This document shows, piece after piece, positions 24,875-35,165 of a stretch of DNA of 64,000 nucleotides. The notes under the pieces were generated by a model. The model was given only the letters and a program-made list of their open reading frames with translations, was not told the DNA's origin and did no database searches. The translations under genes and the position numbers were made by a program. Position 1 is the first letter of the stretch, and each line of letters opens with the position of its first letter. This DNA comes from Halichoerus grypus (taxonomy: Eukaryota; Chordata; Mammalia; Carnivora; Phocidae), in NCBI RefSeq assembly GCF_964656455.1, contig NC_135720.1:99398696-99462695 (forward strand), read 5' to 3'.

Positions 24875-25892
24875 TTTATTTTATTTATTTTTTATTTTTT
24901 AAAATTTATTAAAAAATTTTTTTATTAACATATAATGTATTATTTGTTTCAGGGTACAGGTTTGTGATTCATCAGTCTTACACAATTCACAGCACTCACC
25001 ATAGTACATACCCTCCCCAATGTCTATCACCCAGCCACCCCATCCCTCCCACCCCCCCTCCACTCCAGCAACCCTCAGTTTGTTTCCTGAGATTAAGAGT
25101 CTCTTATGGTTTGTCTCCCTCTCTGGTTTCGTCTTGTTTCATTTTTCCCTCCCTTCCCCTATGATCCTCTGTCTTGTTTCTCAAAATCGTCATATCTGTG
25201 AGATCATATGATACTTATCTTTCTCTGATTGACTTATTTTGCTTAGCATAATACCCTCTAGTTTCATTCATGTCGTTGCAAATGGCAAGATTTCATTTTT
25301 TTTTGATGACTGCATAATATTCCATGTATATATATATACACCACATCTTCTTTATTCATTCATCTGCTGATGGACATCTAGGCTCTTTCCATAGTTTGGC
25401 TATTGTGGACATTGCTGCTATAAACATTGGGATGAACGTGCCCCTTCGGGTCACTACATTCGTATCTTTGAGGTAGATACCCAGTAGTGCAATTGCTGGG
25501 TCATAGGGTAGCTCTATTTTCAACTTTTGAGGAACCTCCATACTGTTTTCCAGAGTGGCTGCACCAGCTTGCATTCCCACCAACAATGTGGGAGGGTTCC
25601 CCTTTCTCTGCATCCTCGCCAACATCTGTCATTTCCTGACTTGTTAATTTTAGCCATTCTGACTGGCGTGAGGTGGTATCTCATTGAAGTTTTGATTTGT
25701 ATTTCCCTGATGTCAAGTGATGTTGAGCACTTTTTCATATGTCTGTTAGCCATTTGGATGTTTTCTTTGCAGAAATGTCTGTTCATGTCTTCTGCCCATT
25801 TCTTGATTGGATTAGTTGTTTTGTGGGTGTTGAGTTTGATAAGTTCTTTATAGATTTTGGATACTAGCCGTTTATCTGATATGTCATTCGCA
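24875..25892 (-). mobile_element. 5'-truncated L1 (3'UTR plus ORF2 C-terminus), antisense
   Basis: On the minus strand, ORF2 C-terminal sequence (recognisable: '[20 protein letters not shown]', '[12 protein letters not shown]', 'LPHCWWECK', then '[13 protein letters not shown]') runs into the 3'UTR. A frameshift near 25520-25625 splits the protein. The tail is the T-rich stretch at its left. Flanks acaagatatttatttta (24861-) and acaagatttatttta (25893-) look like a TSD with a 2-base difference. The piece carries neither reverse transcriptase nor endonuclease core and is inert. Confidence 0.93.
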
Positions 25893-25919
25893 AATAACAA
25901 GATTTATTTTAAAAGACTT

Positions 25920-26020
25920 GTGGAATATTTCTTATAAAGGAAAATAAATGTACCATTCTTTACTAAGCCATACCCAAAGAGATGCTGCCTGTGCCCATAT
26001 CCTTGGTAAATAAATAGAGG
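25920..26020. other. short unique spacer
   Basis: Unique DNA between the L1 and the tetranucleotide repeat. Confidence 0.4.
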
Positions 26021-26021
26021 C

Positions 26022-26080
26022 TATCATCTATCTATCTGTCTATCTATCTATCTATCATCTATCTAATCATTATCTACCTA
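26022..26080. repeat. (CTAT)n tetranucleotide microsatellite
   Basis: CTAT/ATCT units with a few interruptions; typically length-polymorphic. Confidence 0.95.
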
Positions 26081-27139
26081 TATATATCATTTACTAACTA
26101 CTTAACAATCTTAATCATCTTCTTACCTATGTCATTTATATACATGTTTATATTTTTGGCTCTTGGTAATTTTGGATGATAGTAAAAATTATCAGTGCAT
26201 CCGAGGAGAACAGTACAGTGAGGAGAGAGAATGTAGAAGAAAAAAAGTGTATCCTTGCTAATAGAAGAGACATTTCAGTTGTTACATTGTTACTATTTAA
26301 CTAAAAAGAAAAAATATTAGCAGATGAAGCCTGATGCTTGAAAAAGAAGGGAAAAATAGTCATAATTCAATAGCATTTACAATCAAGTTTCAAATAACTG
26401 TCAAAAGTTTCCTTCAAATGCTAATAAATAAGTTAGTTATTCTCTTCTCATATCAAGGGACTGTGCTCTATGACACACAATAAACGCTCTCTAAAAGGAA
26501 GTTCACATACCTTTAGGATATGCCCGACTGTAAGCAAAATGGGAAAAGAAGGAATAAGAGATGAAGCATTTGCCGAAGTTATCATGCACTTGAAGCTTCT
26601 TTGTGTCCTGGGCTCTGAGAATTTTATCAACAGAGTGAGTGAAAACAGAACCCACCAGAGCCCCTGAGAGAGTGCCTCAGGGAACTGCCTGACCTGTGGC
26701 ATTAGGGACTGATGGAGGTAGCCCTAGTGCAAATTCTCCAGCTCAGCTTTCTGGAATCTGCAGATTCTGTTTGAGAAAAACAAAACAACACCAAACAAAA
26801 CACCACTACCACCGCTGTCAGTACTGTGATGCCAGTCTAAGCACTTTCTGAATTATCCATTTGTACCTGTCCCCCTCCGAGCTGCCCCTCAGCAGACCTG
26901 ACTCATAGTCAGCCTTCTTCGTGGTACCCTTCAAAAACAGATTCCTGCAGAGAAATATGTACACAGAAGAGTCATGTATCATAAAAGTGTCAACCGATGG
27001 ATTTTGATAAACAATTTTCTCCACATAATGGCAATTTCGATCGAGCAGCAGAACATTACTGGGATTCTGTACCCGCTTCATGTCACTACCTCCAAGGGTA
27101 CGCCCATCTCAATTTGAACACCATAGATTAATCTGCCTG
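26081..27139. other. unique or very diverged sequence
   Basis: An 87-codon minus-strand frame (26818-27081) starts in moderately GC-rich sequence. I do not recognise the product and see no splice or poly(A) support. Confidence 0.35.
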
Positions 27140-27345
27140 TTTTTGTTCAGTATGGAATTATATAGTCTGTGCTCTTTTGAACCTGGTTTCTTTTACCAAA
27201 CAGTATGTTGGTGTATTCAGCCATTTTGCCGTATGTGGTTGTAGATTTTTCATTTTTCCTGTATTCCATTATGTGAATATACCACAATTTAGTTATTATT
27301 GCAACTCTTGATGAGCATTTTGGAATTTTGAAATGGTAATTTTTG
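27140..27345 (-). mobile_element. old L1 3'UTR-like fragment, antisense (tentative)
   Basis: 'ttcttttaccaaacagtatg', 'tattccattatgtgaatata' and 'ccacaatttagttattattg' resemble the 'tattccattgtatgaatataccacaatt' phrase of old mammalian L1 3' ends in reverse complement. Confidence 0.45.
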
Positions 27346-27416
27346 AAGGGCTACCAAGGAACCCCTCTGCCCAAATATGCCTTTACTCAGAACCCTCCAT
27401 GCTGAAATTCCTTATT

Positions 27417-27430
27417 GAAATATTCCTTTA
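27417..27430. repeat. left TSD of the RPL41 retrocopy
   Basis: gaaatattccttta, repeated exactly at 27866-27879 directly after the A tail. Confidence 0.95.
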
Positions 27431-27865
27431 GCTCTCTCGGCCTTAGCGCCATCTTCTTGGAAACCTCTGCACCATGAAAGCCAAGTGGAGGAAGAAGCGA
27501 ATGGGCAGTCTGAAGCGTAAAAGAAGAAAGAGAGGCAGAGGTCCGAGTAAACCGCTAGCTTGTGCACCCATGGACCCATAGGAGCAGAAATGAGAAAGCC
27601 AGAGGCCAGGGACACTGGTACCAATTGTTGGACTGCATGCCTACTTTCTAGAACTTGATGCAAGGGCTCTAGACCATCCATTGCCATCTGATCACAATGA
27701 CCACCTTTGAAGAGACCTGCCTTGTTAGTACCAAAACAGTCCCTTTTGGTCCTTTGCCCTGGACCTGTGACTTTTGGGACTAATTCTGTTTTCATTTGTG
27801 GCTGGATGTAACACGTGTACAATAAATCATCTCTTCTGCTGTCTTAGCTGAAGAAAAAAAAAAAA
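27431..27865 (+). pseudogene. RPL41P: RPL41 processed pseudogene (retrocopy)
   Basis: An intronless full-length copy of the mRNA for ribosomal protein L41, the very small basic protein of the 60S subunit. It begins in the 5'UTR (gctctctcggccttagcgcc), has an ATG at 27474 followed by codons reading MKAKWRKKRM, then the whole 3'UTR to an AATAAA near 27821 and an A tail. The exact 14-bp repeat gaaatattccttta at 27417-27430 and 27866-27879 shows L1-mediated insertion. Where the parent reads aagatgagg this copy reads aagagagg. That one-base loss shifts the frame and carries reading past the normal stop to a TAG at 27579-27581, giving 35 codons instead of 25. Substitutions at codons 2, 11 and 12 add to the decay. 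No promoter is apparent. A 136-codon frame on the opposite strand is a shadow. Confidence 0.96.
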
Positions 27866-27959
27866 GAAATATTCCTTTAACTAACACATTAACTGTAAGC
27901 TCATTAATGGGGCTTATTCTTTCCTGTATAAGTTGGCTTCTATTCCTTCTCTACCTCTT

Positions 27960-28990
27960 CTCCATTGCCACTTTCCTTTGATGTCTCTGCCAAAGCTACA
28001 CGGAACTACTTTCATCTTTTTTCCTCTGTGTGGTTTCATTCTGGATACTTTCTATTGCTGAGTTTTAAAGATCATTGTTTTCTTGTTACTATAGTGTCTA
28101 ATCTGCTGTTATTTTCATCCATTGATTTTTTTTAATCTAAGTATTGTATTTTTCACCTCTAGGAATTCATTTTTTAAAAATATCTTTCATTTCTTGCCTC
28201 ATTATATGTATACTGTCTTCCCTTCTAGAATGTATGGCATACATTTATGATAGCTCTTTTAAAGTCTTTATGTTATTTCTCGTGTGTTTCTATTAACTGG
28301 TAGTCCCCTGTTTATGAATAATATTTTTCTGCTTCTTTTCATCTGCCTGTTAATTTCTGATTGATTGCCAGGCATTGTGACTCTTATATTGGTTGCTGGA
28401 TTTTTTTTTTTTTTTTAATTCTTACAATACTTAGGGCTTTGTTCTGGGTTGGAGCTAAGTTTGATCTTTTTGAGGCTTGTTTATGAGCTTTGCTAAGAAG
28501 GACAAGAGAGCTTGTAGTCTAGGGCTTCTTTAGCCCCACTAATGAGGCAACGCCCTTCTGCATTCTGCACATGATTCTCTGTGTGTGGGGATGGCTCATC
28601 ACTCCAGCTGGTGGATACACGAACTCTTCCTTGCCCTGTATGAACTCCAGTGACAGTTTCACCTGCTTCAGTCTGATGATTCTTTCCCCAGTCTCACTAG
28701 TTTGCTCATATATAGGTGCAGTTAAGTACCCAGGGGACCCAGTGAAGGTCTACAGAGTTTTGTTTGTGCAGCTTTCTGTTCCATGTACTCTACTGTGCAA
28801 ATTCTAACCACCTTGACCTCCCAGAGTTCCATATTTTGCCTCCCCCACTCAGGGAGCCTGGCATGATCTATTTGGCTTGCCCCACCAGGCGCTGTGATCT
28901 GGAAAGTCTCTCAAAGCAGTGAGGTGGGGCACTTGCAGGGCTGACCTCACCTTACCGGTTTCTCTTCTTCCAGGGTCACTGTCCAGGGCT
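27960..28990 (-). mobile_element. old L1-family DNA, antisense (tentative)
   Basis: Same kind of diverged LINE sequence as at 21.6-22.5 kb: 'gtctaatctgctgttatttt', 'ctaggaattcattttttaa', 'gattgattgccaggcattgt', 'gggctttgttctgggttgga' and 'atctttttgaggcttgttta'. Borders are approximate and the subfamily is unknown. Confidence 0.4.
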
Positions 28991-29239
28991 GCCTACTGTC
29001 TAATGATGAGAAAATATCATTTCATATATTTTTCCAGTATTTAATTGTTTAAAATCAGAAGGTAATTCCTCATTATGCCATCACAGCAAGAAGCAGAAAT
29101 CACCACTCTGACCTACTTTAATTTGTCAGCAAATCCTGCATTCTAGTTTTAAGGTTGACATGTACTATTCTCTTTGTCTAGCTCTCTTCCCTCATTTGCC
29201 TTAGCTCACTTGACTCCTACTCATTTTTATGGTCTTAAC

Positions 29240-29522
29240 TTAATAATAGTAATTTATATTTCTGCATATGCCATATGCCAGTTGTGAGTACTATTTCATT
29301 TCATTTTCTTCTAAGCAGTTGTGTGTATTGTTTCATTTAAATCTTCACAACAGTCCTGTGAGTTTAGTGCGGCCACTATTATTTTCATTTTACAGAGAGG
29401 TAACGAGGATCAAAGACATGGAGTCCCTTGTTGGAGGTCACATGACTCACAGGTGACAGCTGTGGATTTGAGCTCAGCTGGCCAGGCTTTAAGCCTTTGA
29501 ACCCCTAACGATCACTGTACCT
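29240..29522 (-). mobile_element. MIR SINE relic, antisense
   Basis: 'atatgccatatgccagttgt', 'cttcacaacagtcctgtgag', 'attttcattttacagagagg' and 'ggaggtcacatgactcacag' give the MIR reverse-complement order. Confidence 0.8.
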
Positions 29523-29684
29523 TCTTTCCTAGATATACTTATTCTGGAATGATTTGTTGATCCTTAAATTCCGTGTAATTTTGGTTTTTTAGATGTGTTG
29601 CTGTAACACCTAAACTTTCCAAAATTAAACTTGTCATTCCATATTAAAACCACCTGTTTGTTTGCCTGCATCCTCTGTTTGATT

Positions 29685-29790
29685 GTATGCTCTGGGAGGG
29701 CAGAGACTGTTGTCTTAATAATCATCACATCAGTGTCATCTAGAACATGAAAGACATTCAATAAATGCTTATTGAGTGAATGAATCAAAG
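29685..29790 (+). mobile_element. L2 LINE 3' end relic
   Basis: 'tgtatgctctgggagggcag', 'agactgttgtctt' and 'attcaataaatgcttattga' followed by gtgaatgaatc are the classic L2 3' end. Confidence 0.75.
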
Positions 29791-30531
29791 AATAGTATCT
29801 TGATGAGATGATACAATCATTTTTATCAAGGTCTTTATTAGAAATGGATTCAATTGTTGAGTTTAGTGAGCTAAATTGTATTTCCTATATTCCAGAGAAG
29901 GAGTAGCAGAAAAAAAATGTTTAGACATGAGTTTGGAGGTTAAGAGAAAAGCGTGTCTTGAGGCCTGGCCCCTTGACAGTGAGCCTGTCGTCTGTATACC
30001 ATAGCAGGGGCTCAAAATGACAACCCTGTTATTTTGCCTAGGGCTGGCCTGCTTACTAAAAAAGAGTCCTTGATCACATCCTATTCTAAACCCATGATCT
30101 CTTAAGTTTGGGAGTCATTTTGCTTATTGGGCATGGGTAGATAATTATTCTCTCAGTCTAAGTAAATTACTTAGTCAATAAAGGTGCATTTTTAATGAGA
30201 AGAAAACTGATATTCTTTTGAGAATGGTTGATCTTTCCTATGATGTAAAAGAGCACAGAATAAGTGAACGTAGTCAAATGTGAAAGTGGTTGTATTTCAT
30301 GGTTTATATTAGGCTGGGTAAATAATGGTTGTTGATTATTGTTGCCTTTTCTCTTCTTACCCAGACTGCACCAGAATGAGGGTATTATTATGAATATTAC
30401 CTTTACCTTTTCTGATCGCAGTATCCTTTGTATATGTGATTCCCCCTTTTAGTTTACAAAAAACTCTCTCATATCATTCTATGTGATCAAAACAGCAATA
30501 ACAGAATGGGAATTAAGCAGTTATTACTACC
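29791..30531. other. unique sequence, nothing recognised
   Basis: No repeat or gene recognised. Confidence 0.4.
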
Positions 30532-30546
30532 TTGCTTTATATTTCT

Positions 30547-30580
30547 GCACTTGATCTTAGCCAAAAGGCCAAGAAGTGAT
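30547..30580 (-). pseudogene. truncated U2 snRNA retropseudogene
   Basis: Read on the minus strand these 34 bases match the 5' end of U2 spliceosomal RNA, about nucleotides 1-33, including the invariant ggccttttggctaagatcaa. Apart from the 3' junction base there are two differences, both where U2 has CG and this copy has CA or TG, as expected of methylated CpG decay. The copy stops abruptly with no A tail. The 15-bp repeat ttgctttatatttct at 30532-30546 and 30580-30594 brackets it, sharing one base with the insert. This is the classic form of 3'-truncated snRNA pseudogenes made by L1 reverse transcription. It cannot function: Sm site and stem-loops III-IV are absent. Confidence 0.93.
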
Positions 30581-30594
30581 TGCTTTATATTTCT

Positions 30595-31110
30595 GAGCCT
30601 CGAATACTCATACATAAAGTTATTGTATCTTTCATTAATATTGTAACTCCATTGATTTTCATATTGTGCTTCATGGAAACTCAAGATTTTACAGATGTAC
30701 CATAGAGTAAAATGTGGAGGGAACGGTAGGGGAGACCAAGCAGGGCTCTAGGACTCCTCACCTTTACACCAACTAGGAATGCTTTGCTTCTTCTCTTTTA
30801 TCTGTGAAGGAGGATTTGCATTAAACCATCCTCACTCCCTCCCCTGGTACCATTATAATGAACTGACCTGAAAATAAGTGCATTAAGTGGCCATAGAAGA
30901 TAAAGACACTAATTAGTTCACTTGGGGATCAAATCCATGATAACAGACTTATTCATGCTTTTCTCTATCCCCAAAACTATTCAGATAAAAGCAAAGGGGG
31001 GAAATAAATCTATCATATATATGACAATCCTCAAGAACAAACACTTGAAGTTTCAAATATGATGTGGTTGATTCTGTCACAGGGAAAGAATCTTATCACT
31101 AGTTAAGAAT
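30595..31110. other. unique sequence, nothing recognised
   Basis: No repeat or gene recognised. Confidence 0.4.
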
Positions 31111-31124
31111 AAGTAATAATTGAG

Positions 31125-31505
31125 TCTGGACCCATAGCAAATAATATTTTACAGCAAAAGAAATGCAAATAGCCAATAAACATTAAAAAGGTTTAGCCTC
31201 TCTGATGTTCAAAGGAATTTACAGTAATATTCTGAGACACAATTTTAGATTTTTAAATTGACAAGTGTTTTAAAAATTATATACAGTGGTGATGAGGGAG
31301 GCTGGAGTCCTCTCTTCATGTGCTGTTGGTGGTGGTTCACATTAGCAACATTATTTCTGGAGAGCAATTTGACATTATGCAAAAGCTTTCAACATATTCT
31401 TGTATTTTGACCAATATATTCTATTTCCAGAACCATCTTAAGGATATAATCACAGATGTGACAAGAGTATATACTCATTTTATTTTAGTGGTGTATATAA
31501 CTTAG
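31125..31505 (+). mobile_element. old L1 ORF2 3' region, plus strand
   Basis: 'gaaatgcaaatagccaataa', 'cattaaaaaggtttagcctc', 'tgctgttggtggtggttcac' and 'tggagagcaatttgacatta' are diverged forms of the L1 ORF2 segment that encodes the C-terminal region. Stops interrupt all frames. Confidence 0.6.
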
Positions 31506-32190
31506 GCTCTTTTACTTTATAAGGAACAGATGCAAGTTGGCCCCCAGGTGTTATGGGTTTGTTGTAAAGCTACAAGGGTAGATAAGGAAAAGAGAAAAAC
31601 TTGTCCAGCCAGCCTTAAGTGAGAGTGGCATGCAATTTGGAATTAAGGGCAGGGAGAGGGAGTCATGCAGGATATGTTGAAGCTTCTTCAGGAAGATCGT
31701 CTTGTCCCGTCCATAGTAGCATGTGCCCATTGCTCTTTCCTCTTATAAATTGTCACTTCAGTTAAGTTGCTGTCTTTGTTTATTGATGCTTCTGACTCTT
31801 CCCTGAGTATTTTCTTACTACATCATGACTGCCACTGCTAGATTCAGCTTCATTGCTTTCTCTCTATATTTTGGTTTCTGCCTTTACAAGGAGACTCTGA
31901 CTTCTTTGAATGCCTTTAGTATACCCTCATTCATTCATAAATTAATAAATAAGAATGAAAGAGTAAATGAGCTTCTGCCAGAAATCTCATAGATTGTTGT
32001 CCAGTCCATAGATTGGTTGCTCTTTTGTGTGGTTCCCAGTAGTGCTCCAAACATGTGTTGTTTCCAGAGGGGGCCACAGTGGTTGGTTTCTGTAGAATGG
32101 GTTGTGATTTTGCCTGTATTTGGAGGAAAACAAATTTCTACCCAACACACAGTATCATTGGTAAAGGCCCAAGTGGGAAACAATTTAGCC
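31506..32190. other. unidentified stretch between two old L1 pieces
   Basis: About 690 bases not resembling L1. It may be a later insertion too diverged to name, or the L1 pieces may be separate. Short frames on both strands around 31935-32200 lack any recognised product. Confidence 0.3.
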
Positions 32191-32560
32191 ATTCAGAAAT
32201 AGGAGAACTGGCACACATATCACACATACAAATGATAACATGGTGCAATTGTGTAACACATGTTTTGATGACATTGTGATTAAGGGAGACTGTGTAGATA
32301 CAATTTAAATTGAAAAGATATTCAGAACTGTACTGAGTAGTGTCAATTTCAGAAAATATAAGCATAGAATAAAAACATGGGGGTAAAATACACTAGACTG
32401 TTGAGCAATTACCCAGTGGTGAGATATGGTGATCTCTATTTTCCCCTTCATATATTTTCTAATGTTTTCTAATGTTTTCTAATGTTTTCTAGATGTTTTC
32501 ATCTTAGTCTATTTTACTTTTATAATAGTGATATTTTATAAAATAGAAATAAAGAATGAT
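32191..32560 (+). mobile_element. old L1 3' end, plus strand (tentative)
   Basis: 'gataacatggtgcaattgtg', 'aatttaaattgaaaagatat' and 'catgggggtaaaatacac', followed by an A/T-rich end, resemble the terminal part of an old L1 that could continue from 31125-31505. Three tandem copies of taatgttttc lie at 32460-32489. Confidence 0.4.
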
Positions 32561-33019
32561 TGATTTGAAAAATCAAAAAATTTAAAATCAGATGAAAGAA
32601 ATGTTTATAAAATTGCCCACGAGGCAGATTTTCCTGTGATGCTTGTATTTATGCAGATAGGAGCTGAGAGTCATTAACTTACCTAGCAGAGTACATCCCT
32701 TAGGAAAATGACTGCACATCCAGAGTTACTCTTTGCTCCTCTAGGGTTTTCTCTAAAGTATTACAAGGAACTTAGCTCTTGTTTCTCATCCACTCTTGGG
32801 CAACCCTTCTTATCATTTCCAACCAAGTAACCAATGAATAACCAAGATGGCGCAAATGTTTATATATTTGTCCCTTAGAGAAATAGTGCATTTGTCATTT
32901 TCTGCAAACCTTCTCAGTGCTTCCCAAAAGGGTGTTGGAATAAACATAGAGCCAGCCATGTCTTTGGGGGACTATTTACTCATATTTAAAGATCCCCAAT
33001 AAAAAAGTGGTCTAGTTAT

Positions 33020-33110
33020 TTATGTATATCTCTCTTGGTAGATGGTGAGCTTCTGGGACCTAGGAACAGCACTTGAGTCTTCTTTGTATCATCTCAGCAA
33101 ATAGTCCATA
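33020..33110 (+). mobile_element. L2 LINE 3' end relic (weak)
   Basis: 'gatggtgagcttctgggacc' followed by 'aggaacagcacttgagtctt' and 'caaatagtccatag' resembles the L2 3' end. Confidence 0.45.
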
Positions 33111-33119
33111 GATAGATCA

Positions 33120-33270
33120 TAGAAAAGCTGAATTTTAGATCTGCAAAGATATTAGAAATCATTTGGTCCTCTTCTATAGTTGAGGAAACTGCAGCCCCTA
33201 GCAAATAAGTGGTTCTCTCAAGATCAAACAACTTAATAGAACAACTGACACTAAAACCAATATTTTCTGA
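33120..33270 (-). mobile_element. MIR/L3-like relic (weak)
   Basis: 'ttagaaatcatttggtcctc', 'tagttgaggaaactgcagcc' and 'tcaagatcaaacaacttaat' look like an old SINE/LINE tail containing the 'gatgaggaaactgaggc' core. The family is not certain. Confidence 0.4.
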
Positions 33271-33699
33271 TATTCATTTGTATAAGAAAGAAGAAAGACA
33301 GAAGTTGAATTTTTTGGTTTAGAGAAGATGACTTTTTTTTTTTTCTGAAATGAAACCACATAGAATCAAATGTGATAAAAATGGAGAGTAATACAATAGC
33401 TAATCGTGTAGGTTAGGTTTTGGGATAGGCTGCTGTCGCGATAGGGTGAAATGTGCAAGATTTTTTTTGGAAAAATAGCTGTGAAAGATCAAAGAGAGAG
33501 TGATGGAGGAAAGGTGGGCATTCAGATCACAGTGCAGGTCAGATCCATGAAGGAGATAGGGCAGGAAGAAGGGTTAGATAGGAAACATCTCAGACTGAAG
33601 CACAGTTCCAGGAAATTTTCAGCGAGGGTGTTGGAGCATACTCAAGCCAAATTCAACCATTAAAGGAGCTCCATGTTTTGTGAGAATGGCCTTCATTAG
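33271..33699. other. unique sequence, nothing recognised
   Basis: A 70-codon plus-strand frame (33451-33663) has no recognised product. Confidence 0.35.
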
Positions 33700-33965
33700 C
33701 AGCATTGCATTGTTCAGTCATTGAGCAGCTTACTGGGGACTTACTACGTGCCAGGCACCATTATTAAATATTTATATGCATTATCTCATTTCATCATCCA
33801 AACAACTTTAGGGCATGGATATTATTATTTCCATTTTACAAAGGAAGAAATTGGGACTGAGAAAAAGTTAATGACTTGTGTGAGATCCCATATTTGGTAA
33901 CTGAATTAGTATCAAAACATTGGTAGTTTGACACGTGAGCTTACCCCCTCACACAGCACTATTTT
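33700..33965 (-). mobile_element. MIR SINE relic, antisense
   Basis: 'ggacttactacgtgccaggc', 'attatctcatttcatcatcc', 'attatttccattttacaaag' and 'aatgacttgtgtgagatccc' give a well-preserved MIR in reverse complement. Confidence 0.85.
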
Positions 33966-34922
33966 GTCTGTTATGGTTCTGGGATTTTGCATGAAGATGG
34001 TGACCCCAATGCTGAGTATCCCATATCTATTAGTATTAACTCACACTCAACTAATCTGAGAACAAAAAATATACCATACTTAGTAGTCAGGAATTTCCCA
34101 ACCTATAGTATTCAAAACACAGTATTAGAGAAAGATAAATAACTGAAAAATTATAACAAAAATTAAATTTGATAACTAGAATTAAAAGTTAGGGATCCTA
34201 CAAAATTCTTGTTTTCTCAAATGTCTTTGTGTGTTACCCTCTTTCTATATGAAAGTAGAAGAAATCTTGCTCTTTCCGAGACTAGAAGCCTCTACTGTCA
34301 TCTGCACCTGAACTACCTGTAGTGAGCATCTCGAGATAAAAATGATTAAGTGGTTTGGGATTCCAATGAGATGGTTCTTGATTTTCTTCTTTCCAGTTCT
34401 TTCTCTTCTGCCTCTTTATATATGTAGGGAATGAAAAGACGGGTAGTAAAATTTTTGCTAAAATACATTACTACGATCACATTCAAATGGTGTTTCAGAA
34501 ATAGACAGTCATCTTAAGAAATAGACTTACATGAAAAACAGATTAATCAATGAAAAGATCATGGAATTAACCAATCACATGAAGAAAAAGCAAAAAATTA
34601 CAAATAACAAACAACAAATTTTCAAAACCTGACTACCCACATAGGCCATTTTAATGTCAAGTGGTCTATAAGATAAAATAAAAAAAAATATGGGTGATGT
34701 GTATCAAATTTCGTACAGAAGCGGAAGAAGGTTTGCAAACATGTGTAACAAAGGTAACTAGAATCAAGCAGCTTAGGCAATAAGGGTGGTCCAGGACTCC
34801 AAAGGACTTCACATGTCATAAATGCCTGTGTAAGGAAGCAGTTTGCCAAGCAGAATTTGGTCCTTGAAGTAGGCATCTCTGTAGAACGAGGGGGATGGGG
34901 TGTTACTGGGGACGGCTGTTTT
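33966..34922. other. unique sequence, nothing recognised
   Basis: No repeat or gene recognised; an 84-codon minus frame (34622-34876) is unsupported. Confidence 0.4.
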
Positions 34923-34939
34923 AAAAAGCTCTAACTTTA

Positions 34940-35148
34940 GGGGCGCCTGGGTGGCTCAGTAGTTAAGCGTCTGCCTTCGGCTCAGGTCATGATCCCAGTG
35001 TCCTGGGATGGAGCCCCGAATAAGGCTCCCTGCTCAGCGGGAAGCCTGCTTCTCCCTCTCCCACTCCCCCTGCTTGTGTTCCCTCTCTCTCTGTGTCTCT
35101 CTGTCAAATAAATAAATAAAATCTTTTAAAAAAATAAATAAAAAAAAT
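34940..35148 (+). mobile_element. CAN-SINE (SINEC), sense, young
   Basis: Starts ggggcgcctgggtggctcag, has the GC-rich middle and the CT-rich part (cttctccctctcccactccc), and ends in A-rich sequence after caaataaataaataaaatc. The exact 17-bp repeat aaaaagctctaacttta at 34923-34939 and 35149-35165 fixes its borders. Confidence 0.98.
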
Positions 35149-35165
35149 AAAAAGCTCTAACTTTA

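Noticed and set aside
25356..25900. Two long minus-strand frames and a 108-codon plus-strand frame
   Set aside because: The minus frames are the frameshifted end of L1 ORF2; the plus frame is antisense to it.
26818..27081. 87-codon minus-strand frame considered as a retrocopy of a cellular gene
   Set aside because: No recognised protein, no poly(A) tail and no flanking duplication.
27412..27822. 136-codon minus-strand open frame
   Set aside because: It is the antisense shadow of the RPL41 retrocopy.
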